Positions 45,670-52,999 of a DNA stretch of 64,000 nucleotides are shown here, piece after piece. The stretch lies in the NCBI RefSeq assembly GCF_900155865.1, contig NZ_LT707006.1, forward strand, positions 591,490-655,489, given 5' to 3'. Position numbers and translations under genes: made by a program. This stretch comes from Bacteroides bouchesdurhonensis. GTDB lineage: Bacteria; Bacteroidota; Bacteroidia; Bacteroidales; Bacteroidaceae. The notes beneath the pieces were generated by a model. It was not told the DNA's origin and searched no databases. It saw nothing but the letters and a program-made list of their open reading frames with translations. How positions within the stretch are numbered: position 1 is the stretch's first letter; each line of letters begins with the position of its first letter.

Positions 45670-47106
45670 TTATTCGGTTCTTAGATAACGGACACAATGA
45701 TTTCCACTGTCACCGATATAGAATGTCTCCTCTTCTTCATCATAAGCTATAGATTGTGGGTTGTAGAAACGTGCCTCGTGTAACGGATCGCCATCGATAT
45801 ATCCATTGTAAGTATTGTCCGCTGTGAAATTACTACGGCCTGCAACGATGCTGGCGATTCCTTCCGGGGTGATTTTCCAGATACACTGCCCCCGCTGGTC
45901 GGCTAAATAAAAATCATAAATATCTTCTCTACCCTCTTGCACATATTGGGGATTCTTTACAAAATCACCACACCAGGGAAGTCCGAAACGAGCCAGTGAA
46001 CCAGCCCCTTCTTTCACATCCGCTGCTGATCCAGCCAATGTAGATCCCGCTACAAGCGTAGGGCTTCTAAGCATTTTAGCTACGGGATCATATTCACTTT
46101 TATAAACGCCACCTTCATAACGGCTGAATATATAAACGAATTTTCCACTCGGATGTGCCCTCATCTTTACTTGGCGACCCGCGCTTCTAAGAAAATCGAA
46201 AGCGACGGTGCCGCTTCCATCTATGACAGGCACTCCGCTATTACGTACCAGTTTCATTATCGACGCATTTGGATAAGTAGCAAAGAAAATAGTTCCGTCC
46301 GGCATATATACCAAGCCATAAGTACACGAACTATAAGAATACGCGCGTAATTTCTGAAAGCCTTCCGAACGCAATAAGTAATGGATGTTAGGCATTGTAA
46401 TATCGCCCTTAGTACCTCTACCATTATCATCAGCAATCAACAATGTATCACCATCTGCCGAGAAAGTAAAAGTCTGCATTTTGGAAGATCGTGAACCTGC
46501 ATAGACCGTTTTTACCTCCTGTTTAGTCAAATTAATCATGCGGATACCCTCACTTCCACCACTGAAATTAGAGGTGAAGATTATTTTGTCACCATTATCC
46601 GGTTTGGGATCAAACACCATCCAGTCGCTGGTCGGGACTCCAGCACCATCGGCAAAGGCACCGTCTTGGAACGGGGCAGCTCCGGTTTGGGAATTGTAGT
46701 TTCTCAACAATGTTCCTACGACCACCTTAGACTGATAATTGAAACGTTCCTCGAATGTATATTCTGTGACAACATTGCCATCTTTGTCATTAATAACGAC
46801 TTTAATGTCACCGTCGTAAGCACGCGCTGGAAGCATACAATGAATTTTTGAGCCATCAGATGCAATTACCGGTGCCTTATGCCCTCCTATCATCACATGA
46901 ATCCTGCTTTCATCCGTACCAAAATTTGAGCCTGTGATGTACATTCTAGTACGTACGCCACCTTCTTTGGGAGTAAAGTCTATAAACTCCACTGGCTTTG
47001 ACGGATCACAAGGTTTGAGGTCCCACACGCTGGGATCCTTGAAATCGTCTTTACAGCCGATCATAAACAAACAACACATAAGTGCTACAATCAGGTGTTT
47101 ATCCAT
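45670..47106 (-). CDS. Cassette 4 IPT/TIG plus NHL-propeller lipoprotein
   Basis: 478 aa, signal MDKHLIVALMCCLFMIGC (Cys18), linker WDLKPCDPSKP, IPT/TIG domain (about 40-120) and NHL-type propeller (QCIWKITPEGIASIVAGRSNF, EARFYNPQSIAYDEEEETFYIGD). Very close to the cassette 2 protein over its whole length; the changes are spread through the propeller (YSSCTYGLVYMPDGTIFFATYPNAS). First gene of the cassette. Upstream are the conserved leader and element copy 4. Confidence 0.87.
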   Translation of the reverse strand: MDKHLIVALMCCLFMIGCKDDFKDPSVWDLKPCDPSKPVEFIDFTPKEGGVRTRMYITGSNFGTDESRIHVMIGGHKAPVIASDGSKIHCMLPARAYDGDIKVVINDKDGNVVTEYTFEERFNYQSKVVVGTLLRNYNSQTGAAPFQDGAFADGAGVPTSDWMVFDPKPDNGDKIIFTSNFSGGSEGIRMINLTKQEVKTVYAGSRSSKMQTFTFSADGDTLLIADDNGRGTKGDITMPNIHYLLRSEGFQKLRAYSYSSCTYGLVYMPDGTIFFATYPNASIMKLVRNSGVPVIDGSGTVAFDFLRSAGRQVKMRAHPSGKFVYIFSRYEGGVYKSEYDPVAKMLRSPTLVAGSTLAGSAADVKEGAGSLARFGLPWCGDFVKNPQYVQEGREDIYDFYLADQRGQCIWKITPEGIASIVAGRSNFTADNTYNGYIDGDPLHEARFYNPQSIAYDEEEETFYIGDSGNHCVRYLRTE

Positions 47107-47130
47107 AAATTAAATAATTAAAAGGTTAAT
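47107..47130 (-). promoter_or_regulatory. Conserved AT-rich leader of cassette 4
   Basis: Minus-strand leader directly before the ATG; same as cassettes 2 and 3 except for one T missing from the T5 run. Confidence 0.5.
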
Positions 47131-47292
47131 AAAAAGGTATATTATTTTAATATGTATTTACTTTAACACAGTACTCTTTCCACATATTTTGGGATCTTAC
47201 TTGTCCCAACCCAAACATTCCAGACGTTATATCTTTTATCATTCAAAAAGTCTCTTCTATGATACTATGGAACCCTTTTTATTCCCAACATG

Positions 47293-47310
47293 ACATAATG
47301 CGAATTATGT
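47293..47310 (-). repeat. 18-bp inverted-arm element, copy 4 (upstream of cassette 4)
   Basis: Minus strand ACATAATTCGCATTATGT followed by CATGTTGGG, 187 bp before the first start codon of cassette 4. Identical to copies 1 and 2; identical with copy 3 over a further 82 bp on the cassette side, and unrelated to it on the outer side. Confidence 0.8.
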
Positions 47311-47393
47311 CATTAAGTTATAGTATAGACACCTCAATAAATAAGTACCCCAATCTTTCTGCATATTTTTTCATATTTCTTTCAGAAAAAGAA

Positions 47394-47401
47394 TATATTT
47401 G
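47394..47401 (+). promoter_or_regulatory. -7 promoter box of the acyl-CoA synthetase gene
   Basis: TATATTTG, consensus TAnnTTTG, 31 bp before the ATG, giving a very short leader. TTTC about 12-20 bp upstream is a poor -33. Confidence 0.45.
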
Positions 47402-47431
47402 TACTTACGTTAAATAAAACCTGTAGACGAT

Positions 47432-49504
47432 ATGATAACAACCCAGTTACTGTGTCCCAAAAGCATTGTTGTAGTAGGGGCTTCGAATAATATACATAAG
47501 CCAGGTGGTGCTATATTGAAGAATCTGATTAACGGAGGATATTGTGGAGAACTTAGAGCAGTGAATCCAAAAGAGAAAGAGATACAAGGAGTTCCTGCTT
47601 TTGCTGATGTAAAAGATATACCAAATACAGATTTGGCTGTATTGGCTATTCCTGCAGCTTTATGTCCGGATGTAGTCGATTTGTTGGCAAAAGAAAAAAA
47701 AACAAGGGCTTTTATCATTCTTTCTGCTGGATTTGGAGAGGAAACACATGAAGGAGCCTTGCTTGAACAGCGGATCTTGGAAACTGTCAATCAATATGGA
47801 GCATCTTTGATCGGTCCTAATTGTATTGGATTAATGAATACTTGTCATCATAGTGTTTTCAGTCAGCCTATTCCTAATTTAAATTCAAGGGGAGTGGATT
47901 TAATTTCCAGTTCTGGAGCTACAGCTGTATTTATTTTAGAGAGTGCCGTAACGAAAGGATTACAGTTTAATTCCGTCTGGTCAGTAGGTAATGCGAAACA
48001 AATAGGGGTGGAAGATGTGCTTCAGTTCATGGATGAGCATTTTGATCCGGAAAGGGATTCCCATCTTAAATTACTTTATATTGAGAGTATTAAAAAACCG
48101 GATAGGCTGTTATTCCATGCTTCTTCTTTAATTAGGAAAGGCTGCAAGATAGCAGCTATTAAGGCAGGAAGTTCGGAAAGTGGAAGTCGTGCAGCTTCTT
48201 CGCATACAGGGGCAATTGCCAGTTCAGATTCAGCAGTTGAAGCTTTATTCCGTAAAGCAGGCATTGTTCGTTGCTTCTCACGTGAAGAACTCACTACTGT
48301 AGGATGTGTCTTTACTTTGCCGGAATTGAAAGGGAAGAATTTTGCCATCATAACTCATGCGGGTGGTCCCGGAGTTATGCTGACCGATGCTTTAAGCAAA
48401 GGTGGATTGAATGTTCCCAAACTGGAAGGAGAACAAGTGGAAGAGTTGAAAGCACAGCTTTTTCCTGGTGCTTCTGTTGGTAACCCAATCGATATTCTTG
48501 CAACCGGAACGCCAGAACATTTACGTACCTGTATTGATTATTGTGAGGAGAAATTTGAGAATATAGATGCAATGATGGCTATCTTTGGTACGCCAGGATT
48601 AGTGACAATGTTTGAGATGTATGATGTACTTCATGAGAAAATGCAGATTTGTCGCAAACCTATTTTCCCAATTTTACCATCCATAAATACTGCTGGAGCA
48701 GAAGTGGCGGCATTTCTGGCAAAAGGTCATGTAAATTTTGCAGATGAAGTGACATTAGGGACAGCTCTGTCCCGTATTGTGAATGCTCCTAAACCTGCAG
48801 CACCCGAGATTGAATTGTTCGGAGTAGATGTGCCGAGAATTCGTCGTATCATTGATTCTATTCCGAACGATGGCTACATCGAACCGCATTATGTCCAAGC
48901 CTTGCTTCATGCCGCAGGAATCTCGATTGTGGATGAATTTGTTTCTGATAAGAAAGAAGAGATTCTTGCTTTTGCCCATCGTTGCGGGTTTCCGGTTGTT
49001 GCTAAAGTAGTAGGTCCGGTACATAAGTCAGATGTTGGAGGAGTTTCCCTGAATATTAAAGGAGAGCAATATCTTGCGTTAGAATTTGACCGGATGATGA
49101 GAATTCCCGAAGCTCGTGCAGTGATGGTACAACCCATGTTGAAGGGTACTGAACTGTTTATCGGTGCAAAATATGAAGAGAGATTTGGTCATGTAGTACT
49201 TTGTGGATTGGGAGGTATTTTTGTAGAAGTACTGAAAGATGTATCTTCCGGTTTGGCTCCACTCTCTTATGAAGAAGCATATTCTATGATTCATTCTTTG
49301 CGTGCTTATAAGATTATACAAGGAACACGTGGTCAAAAAGGGGTGAATGAAGATAAGTTTGCAGAGATTATTGTTCGTTTGTCCACACTTCTCCGGTTTG
49401 CAACAGAAATTAAAGAGATGGATATAAATCCGCTTCTCGCTACAGATAGGTCTGTTATAGCCGTTGATGCACGTATCAGGATTGAGAAAGGAGATATGCA
49501 ATAG
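47432..49504 (+). CDS. Acetate/acyl-CoA ligase (ADP-forming), fused alpha-beta
   Basis: 690 aa. It would convert acyl-CoA, ADP and phosphate to the acid, CoA and ATP, making ATP at the end of fermentation or from amino-acid breakdown. The N-terminal CoA-binding Rossmann domain starts PKSIVVVGASNNIHKPGGAILKNL; the phosphorylated His is His258 in AASSHTGAIASSD; the C-terminal ATP-grasp (beta) part begins about 475 with VVAKVVGPVHKSDVGGVSLNI and ends DINPLLATD...VDARIRI. Cytoplasmic. Alpha and beta parts are fused as in many Bacteroidetes and archaea. Single gene with its own promoter; not obviously connected with cassette 4 on the other strand. Confidence 0.9.
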   Translation: MITTQLLCPKSIVVVGASNNIHKPGGAILKNLINGGYCGELRAVNPKEKEIQGVPAFADVKDIPNTDLAVLAIPAALCPDVVDLLAKEKKTRAFIILSAGFGEETHEGALLEQRILETVNQYGASLIGPNCIGLMNTCHHSVFSQPIPNLNSRGVDLISSSGATAVFILESAVTKGLQFNSVWSVGNAKQIGVEDVLQFMDEHFDPERDSHLKLLYIESIKKPDRLLFHASSLIRKGCKIAAIKAGSSESGSRAASSHTGAIASSDSAVEALFRKAGIVRCFSREELTTVGCVFTLPELKGKNFAIITHAGGPGVMLTDALSKGGLNVPKLEGEQVEELKAQLFPGASVGNPIDILATGTPEHLRTCIDYCEEKFENIDAMMAIFGTPGLVTMFEMYDVLHEKMQICRKPIFPILPSINTAGAEVAAFLAKGHVNFADEVTLGTALSRIVNAPKPAAPEIELFGVDVPRIRRIIDSIPNDGYIEPHYVQALLHAAGISIVDEFVSDKKEEILAFAHRCGFPVVAKVVGPVHKSDVGGVSLNIKGEQYLALEFDRMMRIPEARAVMVQPMLKGTELFIGAKYEERFGHVVLCGLGGIFVEVLKDVSSGLAPLSYEEAYSMIHSLRAYKIIQGTRGQKGVNEDKFAEIIVRLSTLLRFATEIKEMDINPLLATDRSVIAVDARIRIEKGDMQ

Positions 49505-49659
49505 GGTTTATATCTTTGTCAATACTTTAGTATTTGAGTTAAAGAAACGATTGCTGTATTATATTTACTAAGACAAATTGAGTAAAATAGAAATATAAGT
49601 CGGCATTTATGCACTAATTGGTTGAATCGATTTTTTTAGGTTTTGATTCAAATGTTGCA

Positions 49660-49688
49660 TTTGCTTAAAGAATAACGGGTTAGCTTTG
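49660..49688 (+). promoter_or_regulatory. Promoter of the phosphoesterase/glycosidase operon
   Basis: TAGCTTTG at 49681-49688 is a good -7 box; TTTG at 49660-49663 is a -33 candidate with a 17-bp spacer, slightly short. Transcription would begin about 45 bp before the first ATG. Confidence 0.5.
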
Positions 49689-49740
49689 CAACAACTAATT
49701 ACGACACCTTTAAAATAACTATATGTAAACTGAAAATGTA

Positions 49741-50922
49741 ATGAGAAACACACTTTTACATCTTAAACGATTTACTTTGGCATTTATTCTGATTATTGGG
49801 CTTACTTACAGTCTTTCTGCCAAACAAGCTGAAGCTTTTAAGATCTCTCATGGTCCTTATCTGCAAGAGGTTACCACCGATGGTGTAAGTTTTATTTTTA
49901 CCACATCACTTCCTGCTTTTTCGTGTATCGAATTACGAAAGCAGGGAGAAACACAAACTAAAAAGTATCGCCATACAGAATATGGATTGCATGATGCATA
50001 TAATGTTTTTCATTCCATTCGGGGAAAAGGTTTAGAACCGGGGACTACTTACGAATATCGTATTCTTACAAAAGAAATACGTGAGTTTAATCCTTATAAG
50101 ATTGTTTATGGAGATAGTATCACTTCTCAATGGTACTCTTTTCAAACTACCGATCCCAAAGGTAAGGGTGGCTCATTGTTTATTGTAAGTGATACACATA
50201 ACGATGCTAAGAAGTTGGAAACATTACTGAATCTTTGTGACTATAAAACTTGTGATGTTTTTCTTTATGCCGGTGATCTTATGAATTATATGGAAAACGA
50301 TGAGACTCCATTTGAAGCTTTCATTGATACCAGTGTACGTCTTTTTGCTACATCTATTCCTTTTGAAATGGTAAGAGGTAATCATGAAACACGCGGAAAA
50401 CTGGCACGTACCTATCCGAAGCTATTTCCGAAAACAACTAACAAAATATTTGGTAGTCGTTTGGTAGGAGATATTATGATAGTAATGATAGATTGTGGGG
50501 AAGACAAACCAGATACAGCTCCTGTCTATGCAGGATTGAATGATTTCGATAACTATCGTACTGAACAAACGGAATGGTTGAAAGGACTGGTAAGAACCAA
50601 AGAATTTAAGAATGCCAAATACCGTATTGTCATATCGCATTTTCCAATGGTTACTTCTCTCGACAAAGGTCGGGATACCGATCATGGAATAAGCGATTTA
50701 GCAGCTAAAATGTTACCTGTTTTAAATAAGGCAAACATTGATCTTATGATTTCCGGTCATACTCATCGTTATGCTTTCTTTGAAACAGGTAGTGGAGGTA
50801 ATCATTTTCCAGTTATTGTAGGAAGTAATCAAAGTGCTACTCGATTAGATATCCAAGATGGAAAGATTAAAGCCAAAGTAGTAGATAAAGATGGAAAGAT
50901 ATTGTTGGATACGCAGTTTTAA
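49741..50922 (+). CDS. Secreted metallophosphoesterase (calcineurin-like)
   Basis: 393 aa. N-terminal signal peptide (hydrophobic to about residue 27, ending SAKQ), then a fibronectin/purple-acid-phosphatase-like beta domain (about 35-140, HGPYLQEVTTDGVSFIFTT) and a binuclear metallophosphatase domain: SDTHND, YAGDLMNY, RGNHETRG, SHFP and SGHTH provide the metal ligands in the usual order. It would remove phosphate from, or split phosphodiesters in, an exported substrate in the periplasm. First of five plus-strand genes, 61 bp before the GH97 gene. Confidence 0.88.
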   Translation: MRNTLLHLKRFTLAFILIIGLTYSLSAKQAEAFKISHGPYLQEVTTDGVSFIFTTSLPAFSCIELRKQGETQTKKYRHTEYGLHDAYNVFHSIRGKGLEPGTTYEYRILTKEIREFNPYKIVYGDSITSQWYSFQTTDPKGKGGSLFIVSDTHNDAKKLETLLNLCDYKTCDVFLYAGDLMNYMENDETPFEAFIDTSVRLFATSIPFEMVRGNHETRGKLARTYPKLFPKTTNKIFGSRLVGDIMIVMIDCGEDKPDTAPVYAGLNDFDNYRTEQTEWLKGLVRTKEFKNAKYRIVISHFPMVTSLDKGRDTDHGISDLAAKMLPVLNKANIDLMISGHTHRYAFFETGSGGNHFPVIVGSNQSATRLDIQDGKIKAKVVDKDGKILLDTQF

Positions 50923-50983
50923 GAAGAAGATAATCTCTTATCGTAGATTTTAATAAAATATTATACCTATATAAAATAAAAAA

Positions 50984-52978
50984 ATGAAGAAATTAATACT
51001 AATGATCGCATGCGGAATGCTAGTGCTTTCCGTTCAGGCACAAAAGGTGTTTAAGCTCAATTCTCCGAATGATAATTTATGTGTTAAGATTACTACTGGT
51101 AAGCAGTTGGTATATGACATCACTTGTAATGGCAAACAGATACTTGCTCCTTCTCCGATTTCTATGACATTGGATAACGGACAGGTTTGGGGAGTAAATG
51201 CCGGATTGGCGGGTAGTAAACAGAAAAAAGTTGATCAGGTAGTTCCTTCTCCTTTTTATCGTGCAAAGGAGATAAAAGATTGCTATAATGAATTAGTACT
51301 TCGTTTTAAAGGAAATTATTCCGTTGAATTTCGTGCCTATGATGATGGAGTGGCTTACCGCTTTGTCAGTCAGGTAAAAAAGCCTTTCAATGTAGTAAAT
51401 GAGCAGGTCGATTTTTGTTTTCCTTCTGATGTGTCGGCAACTGTCCCTTATGTGAAAAGAGGAAATGACGGTGATTTTGGATCGCAATTTTTTAATTCGT
51501 TTGAGAATGAATATACTACAGATAAACTATCGAAGTTAAATGAAAAACGCTTGATGTTTCTTCCGTTAGTGGTAGAAGTAGATGAGGGAACTAAAGTGTG
51601 TATTACTGAAACTCATTTAGAGAATTATCCGGGACTTTATCTTTCGACAGCGAAAGGGGGAAATAGTTTGAGTGGTGTATTTGCTCCTTATCCTAAGAAA
51701 ATGGTTCAAGGTGGGCATAATAATCTCCAAATGTTGGTAGAAGAACGTGAAAATTATATTGCCAAAGTAGATAAAGAAAGGAGTTTCCCATGGCGTATTG
51801 CTATTGTGACCACTTCGGACAAAGATCTAGCAGCTAGTAATCTGAGTTATTTACTGGCTGCTCCATCCCGATTGAAAGATATTTCTTGGATTAAACCGGG
51901 AAAAGTTGCTTGGGATTGGTGGAATGCTTGGAATTTGGAAGGTGTTGATTTTGCTACTGGAGTAAACAATGCTACTTATAAGGCATATATTGATTTTGCT
52001 TCTGCAAAAGGTATTGAATATGTGATTCTTGATGAAGGTTGGGCTGTGAATAAAAAGGCAGACTTAATGCAGGTTGTGGATGAGATAAATCTGGAAGAAT
52101 TGGTAGGTTATGCTGCGGCTCAGAATGTAGGAATTATATTGTGGGCCGGTTACCATGCCTTCGATCGTGATATGGAGAATGTTTGCCGTCATTATTCGGA
52201 GATGGGTGTAAAAGGTTTCAAAGTAGACTTTATGGATCGTGACGACCAATTGATGACAGATTTCAATTATCGTGCGGCAGCAATGTGTGCCAAATATAAA
52301 ATGATCCTCGACTTGCATGGTACGTCTAAGCCGGCAGGGTTAAACCGTACTTATCCGAATGTATTGAACTTTGAGGGCGTAAACGGATTAGAGCAGTTGA
52401 AGTGGAGTTCAGCTGCACTTGATCAGGTAAAATATGATGTGATGATTCCTTTCATTCGTCAAGTATCCGGACCGATGGATTACACGCAAGGTGCAATGCA
52501 TAATGCAGTTAAAGGAAATTATTATCCATGCAATACTGAGCCGATGAGCCAAGGCACACGTTGCCGTCAGTTAGCTTTATATGTAATATTTGAGTCACCG
52601 TTTAATATGTTGTGCGATTCTCCCAGTAATTATATGCGTGAGCCGGAATCCACTAGTTTTATAGCCGGTATACCTACTGTATGGGATGAAAGTAAGGTGT
52701 TAGACGGTAAGATGGGTGAATATATTGTGACTGCACGTCGGGATGGAGATGTGTGGTATGTTGGAGGAATTACAGACTGGAATACGAGAGAAATGACGAT
52801 CGATCTTTCTTTCTTACCGGATGGCGACTATCAGGTAGAGGAATTCCGTGATGGAATGAATGCCCATCGCAAAGGTACGGATTATCGCAGGGAAGAGAAA
52901 AGTTTACCTGCGGATAAGAAACTGAAAGTTAAGATGTATCCGGGCGGAGGATATGTAGCTAAAATTCAGAAAAAGTAA
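50984..52978 (+). CDS. Glycoside hydrolase family 97, retaining alpha-galactosidase type
   Basis: 664 aa, signal peptide to QAQ. GH97 layout: N-terminal beta-super-sandwich (about 20-290), TIM barrel from WIKPGKVAWDWWNAWN, C-terminal beta domain. In KVDFMDRDD the Asp is residue 415, and codon 470 is Glu in GVNGLEQLKW; both numbers coincide with the catalytic nucleophile (Asp415) and, as I recall, the acid/base of the characterised B. thetaiotaomicron retaining enzyme BtGal97b, rather than with the all-Glu inverting SusB type. So alpha-galactosidase (or another retaining alpha-glycosidase) is likely. 21 bp before the next gene. Confidence 0.9.
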   Translation: MKKLILMIACGMLVLSVQAQKVFKLNSPNDNLCVKITTGKQLVYDITCNGKQILAPSPISMTLDNGQVWGVNAGLAGSKQKKVDQVVPSPFYRAKEIKDCYNELVLRFKGNYSVEFRAYDDGVAYRFVSQVKKPFNVVNEQVDFCFPSDVSATVPYVKRGNDGDFGSQFFNSFENEYTTDKLSKLNEKRLMFLPLVVEVDEGTKVCITETHLENYPGLYLSTAKGGNSLSGVFAPYPKKMVQGGHNNLQMLVEERENYIAKVDKERSFPWRIAIVTTSDKDLAASNLSYLLAAPSRLKDISWIKPGKVAWDWWNAWNLEGVDFATGVNNATYKAYIDFASAKGIEYVILDEGWAVNKKADLMQVVDEINLEELVGYAAAQNVGIILWAGYHAFDRDMENVCRHYSEMGVKGFKVDFMDRDDQLMTDFNYRAAAMCAKYKMILDLHGTSKPAGLNRTYPNVLNFEGVNGLEQLKWSSAALDQVKYDVMIPFIRQVSGPMDYTQGAMHNAVKGNYYPCNTEPMSQGTRCRQLALYVIFESPFNMLCDSPSNYMREPESTSFIAGIPTVWDESKVLDGKMGEYIVTARRDGDVWYVGGITDWNTREMTIDLSFLPDGDYQVEEFRDGMNAHRKGTDYRREEKSLPADKKLKVKMYPGGGYVAKIQKK

Positions 52979-52999
52979 TCTTCTAATATTTGAAGGGCG

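Larger units (their letters stand above)
47107..47431. other. Divergent region between cassette 4 and the acyl-CoA synthetase, 325 bp
   Basis: Contains the cassette 4 leader, the 99-bp block shared with cassette 3 (47211-47309), element copy 4 (47293-47310) and the plus-strand promoter of the synthetase (47394-47401). Reading the minus strand from 47431 to 47311 I see no TAnnTTTG box aimed at cassette 4. Confidence 0.6.

Noticed and set aside
2300..47106. Four cassettes as assembly duplication artefact
   Set aside because: The copies differ throughout at protein and synonymous level, have different flanks and are in different orientations, so they are genuine paralogs.
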